DNA from: Arthrobacter sp. Bz4
Lineage (GTDB): Bacteria > Actinomycetota > Actinomycetes > Actinomycetales > Micrococcaceae
Reading direction: 5' to 3'
Assembly: GCF_003075455.1 (NCBI RefSeq)
Contig: NZ_QDAE01000007.1
Span: 108,753-172,752, forward strand
DNA: 64,000 nucleotides
Shown piece by piece: positions 1 to 7,551 of this stretch. Under the pieces are notes generated by a model. It was not told the origin of the DNA, searched no databases, and saw only the letters and a list, made by a program, of their open reading frames with translations. Positions within the stretch are counted from its first letter, which is position 1, and the number at the start of each line of letters is the position of its first letter. The position numbers were made by a program, and so were the translations under genes.

Positions 1-31
1 AGAGGACGGCGACTCAGGGTCGCCGTCCTCT
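1..31. terminator. Hairpin terminator downstream of rpsN
   Basis: A perfect 13-bp stem (1-13 paired with 19-31) encloses a 5-base loop. It lies just past the leftward rpmB-rpmG-rpsN operon, so it is the likely transcription end. Any T tract on the minus strand would fall outside the window and cannot be checked. Confidence 0.7.
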
Positions 32-61
32 TGCAAACTGGTAGTTACCAGCCAGCCGGAG

Positions 62-367
62 TTACCAGCTGGACTTGGTCACACCGGGCAGCTCGCCGCG
101 GTGAGCCATGTCGCGGAAGCGAACACGGGAGATACCGAACTTCTGCAGCGTTCCGCGGGGGCGGCCATCGATCTGGTCGCGGTTGCGGAGGCGTACTGGC
201 GACGCGTTGCGGGGCAGCTTCTGCAGTCCGAGGCGTGCAGCTTCGCGGGCTTCGTCAGTTGCGTTGGGGTCAACCAGCGTCTTCTTCAGCTCGAGGCGCT
301 TCTCGGCGTAGCGCTCAACAATTACCTTGCGCTGTTCGTTGCGGGCAATTTTAGACTTCTTAGCCAT
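62..367 (-). CDS. rpsN: 30S ribosomal protein S14, zinc-independent type
   Basis: The 101-aa protein is a small-subunit head protein of the long bacterial S14 class. It begins [13 protein letters not shown] and carries the conserved tail [18 protein letters not shown] and [11 protein letters not shown]. It has no CxxC pairs, so it is the zinc-free (C-) form rather than the short zinc-ribbon form. It is the last gene of a leftward operon, 4 bases after rpmG, followed by the hairpin at 1-31. In other actinobacteria such C- genes are often under Zur control, but no clear Zur box is visible here. Confidence 0.97.
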   Translation of the reverse strand: MAKKSKIARNEQRKVIVERYAEKRLELKKTLVDPNATDEAREAARLGLQKLPRNASPVRLRNRDQIDGRPRGTLQKFGISRVRFRDMAHRGELPGVTKSSW

Positions 368-371
368 GTGT

Positions 372-539
372 TTAGCGCTCCTCTCGGAATTCGACGTGCT
401 TGCGGATCTTGGGATCGTACTTCATCAGAACCATGCGGTCCGGGTCGTTACGGCGGTTCTTGCGGGTCACGTAGGTGTACCCCGTGCCGGCCGTCGACTT
501 CAGCTTGATGATCGGGCGTACGTCTTTATCTTTTGCCAT
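372..539 (-). CDS. rpmG: 50S ribosomal protein L33, zinc-independent type
   Basis: This 55-aa protein starts [20 protein letters not shown] and contains [20 protein letters not shown], the L33 signature. The two CxxC pairs of the zinc-binding form are absent, so it is the C- type. Its ATG shares one base with the rpmB stop codon (TAATG), which implies translational coupling. It sits between rpmB and rpsN in one leftward operon. Confidence 0.96.
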   Translation of the reverse strand: MAKDKDVRPIIKLKSTAGTGYTYVTRKNRRNDPDRMVLMKYDPKIRKHVEFREER

Positions 540-775
540 TAGAGCTTCACTCCCCGAGCCAGGATCGACGCGACGACGGCGTCAATTCCGCGCACATCGA
601 TGGTCTTGATGCCGCGGGCCGAAACCTGCAGCGTGACGTTGCGGCGCAGGGACGGAACCCAGTAGCGCTTCTTCTGGATGTTCGGGTCAAACCTGCGCTT
701 GGTGCGGCGGTGTGAGTGGGAAATGCTGTGCCCAAAGCCCGGCTCGGCTCCAGTCACTTGGCAGTGAGCTGCCAT
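539..775 (-). CDS. rpmB: 50S ribosomal protein L28
   Basis: The 78-aa large-subunit protein has the L28 N-terminal block ([20 protein letters not shown]) followed by [16 protein letters not shown] and a basic C-terminus. Only one cysteine of the usual zinc-site pair region is present, so it belongs to the zinc-free class. The start has a strong GGAGG ribosome binding site. It is the first gene of the rpmB-rpmG-rpsN operon, behind a leader with two small hairpins (812-831 and 856-873). Confidence 0.96.
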   Translation of the reverse strand: MAAHCQVTGAEPGFGHSISHSHRRTKRRFDPNIQKKRYWVPSLRRNVTLQVSARGIKTIDVRGIDAVVASILARGVKL

Positions 776-811
776 GACGATCCTCCAAAGAGTTAATGAA
801 AATACCTAGAA

Positions 812-873
812 CCAGCAGTCTTGTCTGCTGGGAATGCAATCAGAGGCGCCCCAAACGACAGCCGAAACTGTCG
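812..873 (-). promoter_or_regulatory. rpmB leader with two hairpins
   Basis: The 228 bases between rpmB and the next gene contain two short inverted repeats: 812-818 with 825-831 (CCAGCAG/CTGCTGG) and 856-861 with 868-873 (CGACAG/CTGTCG). Both precede the rpmB ribosome binding site on the minus strand and could belong to a regulated 5' leader. The sequence TGAAAATA near 797-804 resembles one half of an actinobacterial Zur box, but the other half is missing. No function is shown by the sequence alone. Confidence 0.3.
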
Positions 874-1003
874 GGATGATTAGCGGTTTTCGCGCAACTT
901 GAGCCCCTAACTACCGATTCCCCGGAAGATATGTTCCCAAGAATCGGAGCAATTGCGCACGCTCCGCCACCTGATGCCCTCCTATTCTAGGAGCTGCCGG
1001 GGG

Positions 1004-2119
1004 TTAAGACCAATCGCCGTTGCGGTCTACCACCGTCACGACGTCGTCGTCGCCCACCTGTGCTCCGGCGTCGAGCGTGGCACCGGAGTCAACTATGGAC
1101 CGCACAATCCGGGCTCCGGAGGGAACGGTGACCCCGTTCAGCAGGATCGAATCGACGACGACGGCGCCCGCCTCCACCACCGTGTCCGGCCCAATCACGC
1201 TGTGGCTGACTTCGCCGAGGACGCGGCTGCCCGGCGCCAACAGCGAGTCGGCCACGACCGCACCTTTCCCGACAAACCCGGGCAGGCGCTGGGAGCTGCT
1301 GGTGAGGATGGGCCAGGCCGGGTGGTCGAAGGCCAGACCCTCGCCGTCAAGCAGTTCCATGTGCGCCCGGTGGTAGTTCTCGGGGGTACCAAGATCGAGC
1401 CAATACCCTTCAAGGCGGTGTTCCACCACTGTTGAATGCTGCACCAGGTGGGGCAGCAGCTGGTCGCCGTAGTCGTCGAGGCCGCCCTCTTCCTTCTCCA
1501 GCAGTTCCAGGGTGTCGAGCAGGTGCGCGGCATCGAATAGGAAGACTTCGGTGGCCACCAGGGTGGTCTTGGGCTTGTCGGGCTTGTACTCGAAGCCGGT
1601 GACGGCGCCGCCGGACACCTCGACCACACCGTGGTTGGAGGCGTCGCCGTCGAAGTGTGTGGTCACGATTGTCGCGGCGGCTTTGGCCTCCAGATGCGTT
1701 TGGACGACATCGCGGAAGTCCAGCTGGTACAGGTGATCGGCGCTCAGGAGCAGCACCAGGTCGGGGTCGAACTCACGGATAAACGCTGCCTGCCGGAACA
1801 GGCTATCGGCGTTTCCGTCCGCGAAGCCCTCCCCTTTCCTGCCCTCAAAGGGCGGCAGGACACGCAGTCCGCCGTTGGTGCGGTCCAGATCCCACGGCCG
1901 GCCATTGGCCAGATGGTCGTTGAGCGAGTTCGGCTGGTACTGCTGCACCATCCACACATCCGAGAAGCCGCTGTGGTGCAGGTTGGAGAGGGGGATGTCG
2001 ATCAGGCGGTAGGAGCCGGCGACGGGCAGCGCCGGTTTGGCACGCTTATCCGTCAGCGGCCCCAACCGTCCACCCGAACCGCCTGCGAGAACGATCGCAA
2101 GGACGGACGGTCGGTTCAT
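1004..2119 (-). CDS. GlgC-like sugar-1-phosphate nucleotidyltransferase
   Basis: The 371-aa protein has the nucleotidyltransferase signature GGSGGRLGPLT at residues 13-23, then KPALPVAGSYRLIDIPLSN, as in glucose-1-phosphate adenylyltransferase. The C-terminal third (about 270-365) shows the hydrophobic hexapeptide pattern of a left-handed beta-helix. Such enzymes make ADP-glucose for glycogen or related glucans. It is somewhat shorter than typical GlgC (about 405-430 aa) and has Ser-Gly-Gly where GlgC usually has Arg-Gly-Thr, so the exact nucleotide or sugar is uncertain. Its ATG overlaps the stop of the upstream MarR gene by 4 bases, so the two are cotranscribed. Confidence 0.85.
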   Translation of the reverse strand: MNRPSVLAIVLAGGSGGRLGPLTDKRAKPALPVAGSYRLIDIPLSNLHHSGFSDVWMVQQYQPNSLNDHLANGRPWDLDRTNGGLRVLPPFEGRKGEGFADGNADSLFRQAAFIREFDPDLVLLLSADHLYQLDFRDVVQTHLEAKAAATIVTTHFDGDASNHGVVEVSGGAVTGFEYKPDKPKTTLVATEVFLFDAAHLLDTLELLEKEEGGLDDYGDQLLPHLVQHSTVVEHRLEGYWLDLGTPENYHRAHMELLDGEGLAFDHPAWPILTSSSQRLPGFVGKGAVVADSLLAPGSRVLGEVSHSVIGPDTVVEAGAVVVDSILLNGVTVPSGARIVRSIVDSGATLDAGAQVGDDDVVTVVDRNGDWS

Positions 2120-2613
2120 GGTTGCACTCCAGGTGTGGGTTGATTCAGGATCCAGTGGGTACTGTCGAGGCGGGCCAGGATCTTCTTGCCAATCCGCTCC
2201 AGGTCGCGAACGTCGTCGTCGGTCAACGCGTCGAAGACCGATTCCCGCACATGGTCAACATGCTCGCGGGCCAGTAACTGCAGATTCGTCAGCCCGTCCT
2301 CGGTGATCCGGGCGGTGGTGACCCGACCATCGCTGGCACTGGGGCACCGGGACACCCAGCCGCGCTGCTCAAGTTTCTTCACCACATGGCTCAGGCGGGA
2401 CAGTGACGCATTCGACCGGGCAGCGAGTTCACTCATCGCGAGGGTGAGGTCATCAGTCTCGGAAAGCATCGCCAGGACGTGATAATCGAACAGCGTGATC
2501 TTGGCCTGCCGGAACAGGTGGGCGTCCAGCGTGCCAGGGAGCATGGTGGTGACGGCGTAGAGCGCAAGCCAGGCTTGCCGCTCCTCGGGATTCAGCCAAC
2601 GGACACCACTCAT
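2116..2613 (-). CDS. MarR family transcriptional regulator
   Basis: This 165-aa protein has a MarR winged helix: ITLFDYHVLAMLSE, then MSELAARSNASLSRLSHVVK (recognition helix) and LEQRGWVSRCPSASDGRVTT (wing). Proteins of this family are dimeric repressors that respond to small phenolic ligands or oxidants. It is cotranscribed with the GlgC-like gene through a 4-base overlap, so it may control that gene or an operon elsewhere. The ligand cannot be told from the sequence. Confidence 0.9.
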   Translation of the reverse strand: MSGVRWLNPEERQAWLALYAVTTMLPGTLDAHLFRQAKITLFDYHVLAMLSETDDLTLAMSELAARSNASLSRLSHVVKKLEQRGWVSRCPSASDGRVTTARITEDGLTNLQLLAREHVDHVRESVFDALTDDDVRDLERIGKKILARLDSTHWILNQPTPGVQP

Positions 2614-2671
2614 CCCGCCATTCTGGCACAGACACCGTTTGCCACCGGGGCCCCGCCGGCCGGCTGGGACC

Positions 2672-3442
2672 CTAGGCCCACGCCGGGCGGGTGAGCTCCG
2701 GGTACTTGGCCGTCAGCACATCCCCCGAAGACACGCCGCGCAGGCGCCGCCCCACCCACGGCGACAGATAGTCGCGCGCCCACTGGGCGTCCGCTCGTAG
2801 CTGATCTATCCGCGACGACGCCGGCGCGGCCTCCAGCTCGGGCAGGTCGATCTCGTGGGAGGCCCGCAACACTTCGAGCACCCGCCTGGCCATAAGGGTG
2901 TGTCCGGCGGCGGACATGTGCATCCGGTCAGTGTCCCAATAGCCCCAATTCTGGAACTCCCTGAACCGCCAGTAGTCCACCACGTCGGCGTGGTGCCGGT
3001 CAGCAATTTCACGGACCAGTTCGTTATAGATGGCCGTCCGTCCGCGGGTCTTGCCGAACACCGCCGACCCCACCGAATCAAAACCGGTAAACAGCACCAC
3101 GGCGGCGCCCGAGCTCGCAAGGCGGGCCACGCCGTCGTCGTAGGCGGCCATCAGCGCGTCAATGTCGATCCGCGGCCGCAGAATGTCGTTGCCACCCGCG
3201 TAGATGGTGATCAGTGTGGGCTGCAGGGCCAGTGCCCGGTCAACCTGTTCGTCGAGGACCTGGCGCACTTTCTTGCCGCGGACGGCGAGATTCGCGTATC
3301 CCCAGGAGCTGTCGGCAAGGATCAGTTGCTCGGCCACCCGGTCAGCCCACCCCCGCACCCCGTTGGGGCTGGCTTCATGCCAGTCGCCGACGCCTTCCGT
3401 AAACGAATCACCGAGGGCCACATATCGTTGAGAGAATTCCAC
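2672..3442 (-). CDS. SGNH/GDSL-family hydrolase
   Basis: The 256-aa protein opens with block I of SGNH hydrolases, ALGDSFTEG, placing the nucleophile at Ser13. Block III is YAGGNDILRP and block V contains the catalytic histidine in MHMSAAGH. These enzymes are esterases or lipases acting on acyl or acetyl esters. No signal peptide is visible, so it is probably cytoplasmic. It diverges from the lipid kinase gene at 3551 across a 108-base gap. Confidence 0.88.
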   Translation of the reverse strand: MEFSQRYVALGDSFTEGVGDWHEASPNGVRGWADRVAEQLILADSSWGYANLAVRGKKVRQVLDEQVDRALALQPTLITIYAGGNDILRPRIDIDALMAAYDDGVARLASSGAAVVLFTGFDSVGSAVFGKTRGRTAIYNELVREIADRHHADVVDYWRFREFQNWGYWDTDRMHMSAAGHTLMARRVLEVLRASHEIDLPELEAAPASSRIDQLRADAQWARDYLSPWVGRRLRGVSSGDVLTAKYPELTRPAWA

Positions 3443-3550
3443 TAGAAGAGGCTACCTGCTCCCGCCGCGCGATAAGGTGGCATTGCAAGCAGACTGATAA
3501 CTTTTTGCAGTGCACCCCCGCTCCCCTCCCCACAACCTGAGAAGGACATC

Positions 3551-4513
3551 ATGACCCAGCCCTCCGACACTCGGACCAAGCGCGCCGCGTTGATCATCAA
3601 CCCGGTCAAGAACACCGGGGCTGATATTCGTGCGATCGTTTCGGAGCTCTGCGCTGCCGAGGGGTGGGACGAGGTGCTGTACCTGGAGACATCGGTTGAT
3701 GATCCCGGCCGTGGCCAGGCACAGGAAGCCGTCGACGCCGGCGTGGACGTGGTGATCGCCGCTGGCGGTGACGGAACGGTCCGCTGCGTGGCCGAGGTCG
3801 TCAACGGCACCGGCATCGCACTGGGGCTGATCCCGCTCGGCACCGGCAACCTGCTGGCCCGGAACCTGGACATCGCCGTCGACGATCCGGAGGAGGCCGC
3901 CAAGGCAGCCCTGTTCGGCACCGAACGCAACGTCGACGTCGTCCATGTCACGGTTGACCGCGCCCAGGACTCGCACGTGTTCCTGGTGATGGCGGGGCTG
4001 GGGTTTGACGCGTCGATCATGGCTGACACCCGTGATGACCTCAAAGACAAGGTGGGCTGGCTGGCCTACGTCGACGCCGGCATCCGGAACCTGAGCGGCA
4101 AGCCTGCACGCACCCGGATCACACTGGACGGCGGCGAGGTCATCGAGCGTCGGCTGCGCAGCGTGATGGGCGGCAACTGCGGCAAGATCATGGGCGGGCT
4201 GGAGATTTTCCCCGGCGCCAAGATTGACGACGGCCTACTGGACATCATGACCGTGGCGCCCACCGGCCGGCTCGGGTGGCTTGGCGTCGTGGGTAAGCTG
4301 TTTGCCCGCGGAAAGGGCAAGGACCCGTCCCTCGAGTACTTCCAGTGCAAGGAAGCCGAGATCCAGCTCGACGAGCCGCAGGAAATCCAGCTCGACGGCG
4401 ACCCCCTCGGCAAGGGCACCCACATGGCCCTGCGCGTGGACGCTAATTCGTTGCGGCTGCGGATGCCTTACGGCAAGAAGGATCCAGCGGTCGTCACCCA
4501 CCCGGAGCCCTAA
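3551..4513 (+). CDS. Diacylglycerol kinase-family lipid kinase
   Basis: The 320-aa protein contains the catalytic motif GGDGT at residues 72-76 and IPLGTGNLLARNL near 94-106, diagnostic of the DAGK/YegS/DgkB family. These soluble kinases phosphorylate diacylglycerol or related lipids at the membrane and feed phosphatidic acid back into phospholipid synthesis. The C-terminal half is the beta-rich regulatory domain. It converges with the M23 peptidase gene across 27 bases. Confidence 0.92.
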   Translation: MTQPSDTRTKRAALIINPVKNTGADIRAIVSELCAAEGWDEVLYLETSVDDPGRGQAQEAVDAGVDVVIAAGGDGTVRCVAEVVNGTGIALGLIPLGTGNLLARNLDIAVDDPEEAAKAALFGTERNVDVVHVTVDRAQDSHVFLVMAGLGFDASIMADTRDDLKDKVGWLAYVDAGIRNLSGKPARTRITLDGGEVIERRLRSVMGGNCGKIMGGLEIFPGAKIDDGLLDIMTVAPTGRLGWLGVVGKLFARGKGKDPSLEYFQCKEAEIQLDEPQEIQLDGDPLGKGTHMALRVDANSLRLRMPYGKKDPAVVTHPEP

Positions 4514-4540
4514 GCCGCGAGGGCCGGGTCCGGGCCGGGG

Positions 4541-5236
4541 CTAGAGCCGGGTCTGGGGATCGACTTTTTCGCCGTCGACCAGTAGCTCGAAGTGGAGGTG
4601 GCATCCGGTGGAGTTGCCGGTGCTGCCGACGGCGCCCAGGCCCTCGGCTTTGCCCACTTTCTGACCCACGGTCACGCCGAGCACACTGAGATGGTTGTAC
4701 GAGGTTTGGAGGCCCCCGCCGTGGTCCACCACGATCCGCTGGCCACCACCATAGGCATGCCACCCGGATTCCACCACGGTGCCCGCGCGTGATGCGAGGA
4801 CCGGCGTACCGCAAGCCCCTGCGTAGTCGGTCCCGGTGTGCAGCTCGTCGCCGTACCCGCCCATCGGGTTCACCCGGTAGCCGAACGACGAAGCAATTTC
4901 GGCGCCCTTGATCGGGGTGGTGAACGCTGCCACGTCGCTGGACAGGACAGTGGTTTTGGCCTTCGGGGTTGCGGCCGTCGCGAGCGGGGACTCCTTGCTG
5001 AAATCAATTTCTGCTTCAGCGTCAGCAGTAACCGGTGCGGCTACGGCGGGGCCGGTTCCGGCGGTAGGGGCTGCCGAGGGGGAAGCCTCTGGCGAGGGGA
5101 AGGCTGCGGTGAGAACGAGGCCCGCCGCTGCGGCGAGGACTCCCACGGCCAGCACAGCTGACCGGCGGTTGGATTTCAAGGTGGACTTAGGCGGGGCGGA
5201 CGCGCGGCGGCGCCCGGACGTGACCGGCTGGAGCAA
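4541..5236 (-). CDS. Secreted M23-family metallopeptidase (LytM-like)
   Basis: This 231-aa protein has a membrane anchor or signal segment at about residues 27-46, an Ala/Pro-rich linker and a C-terminal LytM domain. Zinc-site residues are visible: His133 and Asp137 in HTGTDYAG, His182 in NHLSVLG, and His213/His215 in CHLHFE. The family cleaves peptide crossbridges of peptidoglycan. The start is probably TTG at 5234-5236, 9-10 bases after a GAGAGG ribosome binding site that forms the 3' edge of a c-di-AMP riboswitch. Its expression is therefore likely tied to cell-wall or osmotic signalling. Confidence 0.9.
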   Translation of the reverse strand: MLQPVTSGRRRASAPPKSTLKSNRRSAVLAVGVLAAAAGLVLTAAFPSPEASPSAAPTAGTGPAVAAPVTADAEAEIDFSKESPLATAATPKAKTTVLSSDVAAFTTPIKGAEIASSFGYRVNPMGGYGDELHTGTDYAGACGTPVLASRAGTVVESGWHAYGGGQRIVVDHGGGLQTSYNHLSVLGVTVGQKVGKAEGLGAVGSTGNSTGCHLHFELLVDGEKVDPQTRL

Positions 5237-5242
5237 AACAGG

Positions 5243-5420
5243 AGCCTCTCTGCAACGCCGGTGAAGTTAGCTGTCGGATTCGAGCAAGAGTTGACTCGGC
5301 CCACTGCTGCTCTTCCAGTGAGCGGAAGAGTGGTTTGCGAAGGGCTGCACCCCAAGGCAGAAAACTGCCGAAGATGGGTCCTCCACCCCTGCCACGGTGA
5401 ATTGGGGGCCGGCTGCTGAC
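5243..5420 (-). promoter_or_regulatory. c-di-AMP riboswitch (ydaO-yuaA type)
   Basis: The minus-strand leader of the M23 gene contains blocks characteristic of this class. In order they are CAGGGGTGGAGGACCCATCT, a small hairpin, TTGGGGTGCAGCCC, a variable stem (CTCTTCC...GGAAGAG), GGGCCGAGTCAACTC, and the 3' block CCGACAGCTAACTTCACCGG followed by GCGTTGCAGAGAGG. In actinobacteria this riboswitch usually precedes rpf, NlpC/P60 or M23 wall hydrolases and turns them off when c-di-AMP is high. The boundaries are estimates. Confidence 0.85.
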
Positions 5421-5529
5421 AGGGTTAGGCGTGCAGTCCGGGAGCCACAATGATGCGGATGGCTCCCTATAAGAATAGAGCGCTTAGCCGAGAAGTTATA
5501 ATTTCGTTACACAGATCACGGCGTGGCGA

Positions 5530-6666
5530 CTAGCCAAGTTCGGATCGACCCCTGCGCCAATACCCCATGAAGGCCACCTGCTTGCGGTCAATCCCGACAT
5601 CGCGCACCAGATAACGCCGCAGCCCACGGACCACCGCAGCCTCGCCCGCGATCCAGGCATAGAACGGGAGCGCACCGGAGGGCCGGTCCGGGTTCAGCGA
5701 GGAATTCAGCGTTGACGCGTTCAGCCGCTGCGGGGTTTCCCACAGGATCGTTTCGTCAATGTTCACTTCTTCCGGCTCGGGGCCTGCTGTGGCTGCGGCA
5801 GCGGCGGCGAGGGTCAGCCCGGCGCGGGAGCTGGCGTCGACTCCGACGGCGAACGGCGCGGCCAGCGACACCCAGCCGGGCACCCGAACCGTATCCCGGA
5901 CCGCCGCGTCCAGCAGTTCACCGTGGGGGCGTTCCCCCCGGGCGAGCCAGATGATTTCCACCGCTGAGGTGGTGGACACAGCCTGGAAGTCTGCGTGGTC
6001 CGGCACTTCAAGGAAGGCGTGCCCGCCGACATCGGCGGGGAGGGACTCCAGAATGGCGCTGATGGCGGGGACAGCTGTCTCGTCGCCAGCGAGGAGGACC
6101 TGCTGGGCGAGCCCCGGACGCCACTCGATCCCGCCGTAGGAGCCGGCGGTGGTGCAGGTGGCGGCGTGGACGTTCGGGCCGATCAGCCAGATCCGATCGC
6201 CGGGGGTGGCGGCGGCGGCCCACAGCGACGCCGGCCCCCCGTTCCCCTCAGCATCGAAGTGCATCACGAAGTCGACGTCGATCTCTGGCTGGTCGCCATC
6301 GCACCGGGCCGCCCTGACGGTGTAGGTGCGCATGGCGCCGCGCTCTGCGGGGTCCATTGCGAGCCACCGCTGATACCAGCCCGATCCCTCGGGCGGTGAC
6401 TCGAGGAGCTCCCGCATGTTCACGCGGGGGGCATCGTCGTCGCGGGTGGCGGGGATCATGACTTTGATCCGCAGGTCCAGCGTTGCCCCCTGCACCCCGA
6501 AGTCCCTCAGGCAGGACCCGCCGAAGGTGATGCGTTGGAAGTTGTCGCTGAGGCGCTGCACCCGGGTGACGACGACGTCGAAGGCTGATACCGCCGAAAC
6601 GGTTCCATCGGTGCGCTGGGATGCGCGCTCGCTCCGTCGGGCCGTGCGATTGCTGACTTCGGTCAT
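5530..6666 (-). CDS. Siderophore-interacting protein (ferric-siderophore reductase)
   Basis: The 378-aa protein belongs to the SIP/ViuB family. These cytoplasmic FAD-dependent, NAD(P)H-using enzymes reduce ferric siderophores to release iron. The flavin-binding motif RTYTVR is at residues 113-118, and LAGDETAVPAI marks the start of the NAD(P)H domain. The C-terminal YWRRGRSELG is typical of the family. Its ATG overlaps the stop of the ABC ATPase by 4 bases, making it the last gene of a four-gene iron operon that begins at 9767. Confidence 0.93.
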   Translation of the reverse strand: MTEVSNRTARRSERASQRTDGTVSAVSAFDVVVTRVQRLSDNFQRITFGGSCLRDFGVQGATLDLRIKVMIPATRDDDAPRVNMRELLESPPEGSGWYQRWLAMDPAERGAMRTYTVRAARCDGDQPEIDVDFVMHFDAEGNGGPASLWAAAATPGDRIWLIGPNVHAATCTTAGSYGGIEWRPGLAQQVLLAGDETAVPAISAILESLPADVGGHAFLEVPDHADFQAVSTTSAVEIIWLARGERPHGELLDAAVRDTVRVPGWVSLAAPFAVGVDASSRAGLTLAAAAAATAGPEPEEVNIDETILWETPQRLNASTLNSSLNPDRPSGALPFYAWIAGEAAVVRGLRRYLVRDVGIDRKQVAFMGYWRRGRSELG

Positions 6667-7550
6667 GTTGCTGCCTCCAGGTGGTGCGCGGACAGCGTGT
6701 CCTGCGGATTAGGCAGGAACCCCTGCCCGGTGGACGTTTCGGGTGACGGCTGAGTAGCTCCGTCGCCTGAGTGGTGCCGGCCGACCGGCACCACCATGGG
6801 TGTGCCGGATACGGGGTCCGGGATGACGCGGCATTGCAGACCGAAAACCGAGGTGACGGTCTCCTCAGTCACCACCTCGGCGGGACTGCCCTGCGCGGCG
6901 ATCTGGCCGTCCTTCATGGCGATGAGGTGATCGGCGTAGCGTGCGGCGAGGTTCAGGTCGTGGAGCACGATGGCCACCGTGGTGCCGTCGCGCCGGTTCA
7001 GGTCGGTGATCAGATCCAGTACTTCCACCTGGTGGGTGACGTCGAGGAAGGTGGTGGGTTCATCCAGCAGCAGGATGTCGGTTTGCTGGGCCAGGGCCAT
7101 CGCGATCCAGACCCGCTGCCGCTGCCCACCGGACAGTTCATCGACAAAGCGGTCAGCGAGCTCAAGGGTGTCGGTGGCTTGGAGGGCGGAGGCGACGGCG
7201 ACGTCGTCGTCGTTGGTCCACTGCCGGAACCAGCCCTGGTGCGGGTAGCGGCCGCGACCCACCAGGTCGGCGACGGTGATCCCATCCGGGGCTACCGGTG
7301 TTTGCGGAAGCAGCCCGAGGATCCGCGCGACGGTGCGGGTGGACAGCGAGTGGATGTCCTTGCCGTCGAGGTTGACGACGCCGGCCGACGGCTTCAGCAG
7401 GCGGGCCAGGCCGCGCAGCAGGGTGGACTTGCCGCAGGCGTTGGCACCGACGATCACCGTGACCTTGCCGGCCGGCAGCTCGACGGTGAGGTCCTGGACC
7501 ACTTTGCGGTCGTCGTATGCGAGTGTCAGCTCGCTGGCTGTCAGAGCCAT
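6663..7550 (-). CDS. Iron-siderophore ABC transporter ATPase (FecE/FepC-like)
   Basis: This 295-aa protein has Walker A GANACGKST (35-43), the signature LSGGQRQR starting at residue 139, and Walker B ILLLDEPTTFLD starting at 159. The order and spacing are those of FecE/FepC. It powers import through the two FecCD permeases encoded immediately upstream, with a one-base gap. A C-terminal tail of about 45 residues extends past the usual ATPase end. Confidence 0.95.
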   Translation of the reverse strand: MALTASELTLAYDDRKVVQDLTVELPAGKVTVIVGANACGKSTLLRGLARLLKPSAGVVNLDGKDIHSLSTRTVARILGLLPQTPVAPDGITVADLVGRGRYPHQGWFRQWTNDDDVAVASALQATDTLELADRFVDELSGGQRQRVWIAMALAQQTDILLLDEPTTFLDVTHQVEVLDLITDLNRRDGTTVAIVLHDLNLAARYADHLIAMKDGQIAAQGSPAEVVTEETVTSVFGLQCRVIPDPVSGTPMVVPVGRHHSGDGATQPSPETSTGQGFLPNPQDTLSAHHLEAAT

Positions 7551-7551
7551 C

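Noticed and set aside
797..811. Zur box upstream of rpmB
   Set aside because: TGAAAAT matches one half-site but the second half is absent.
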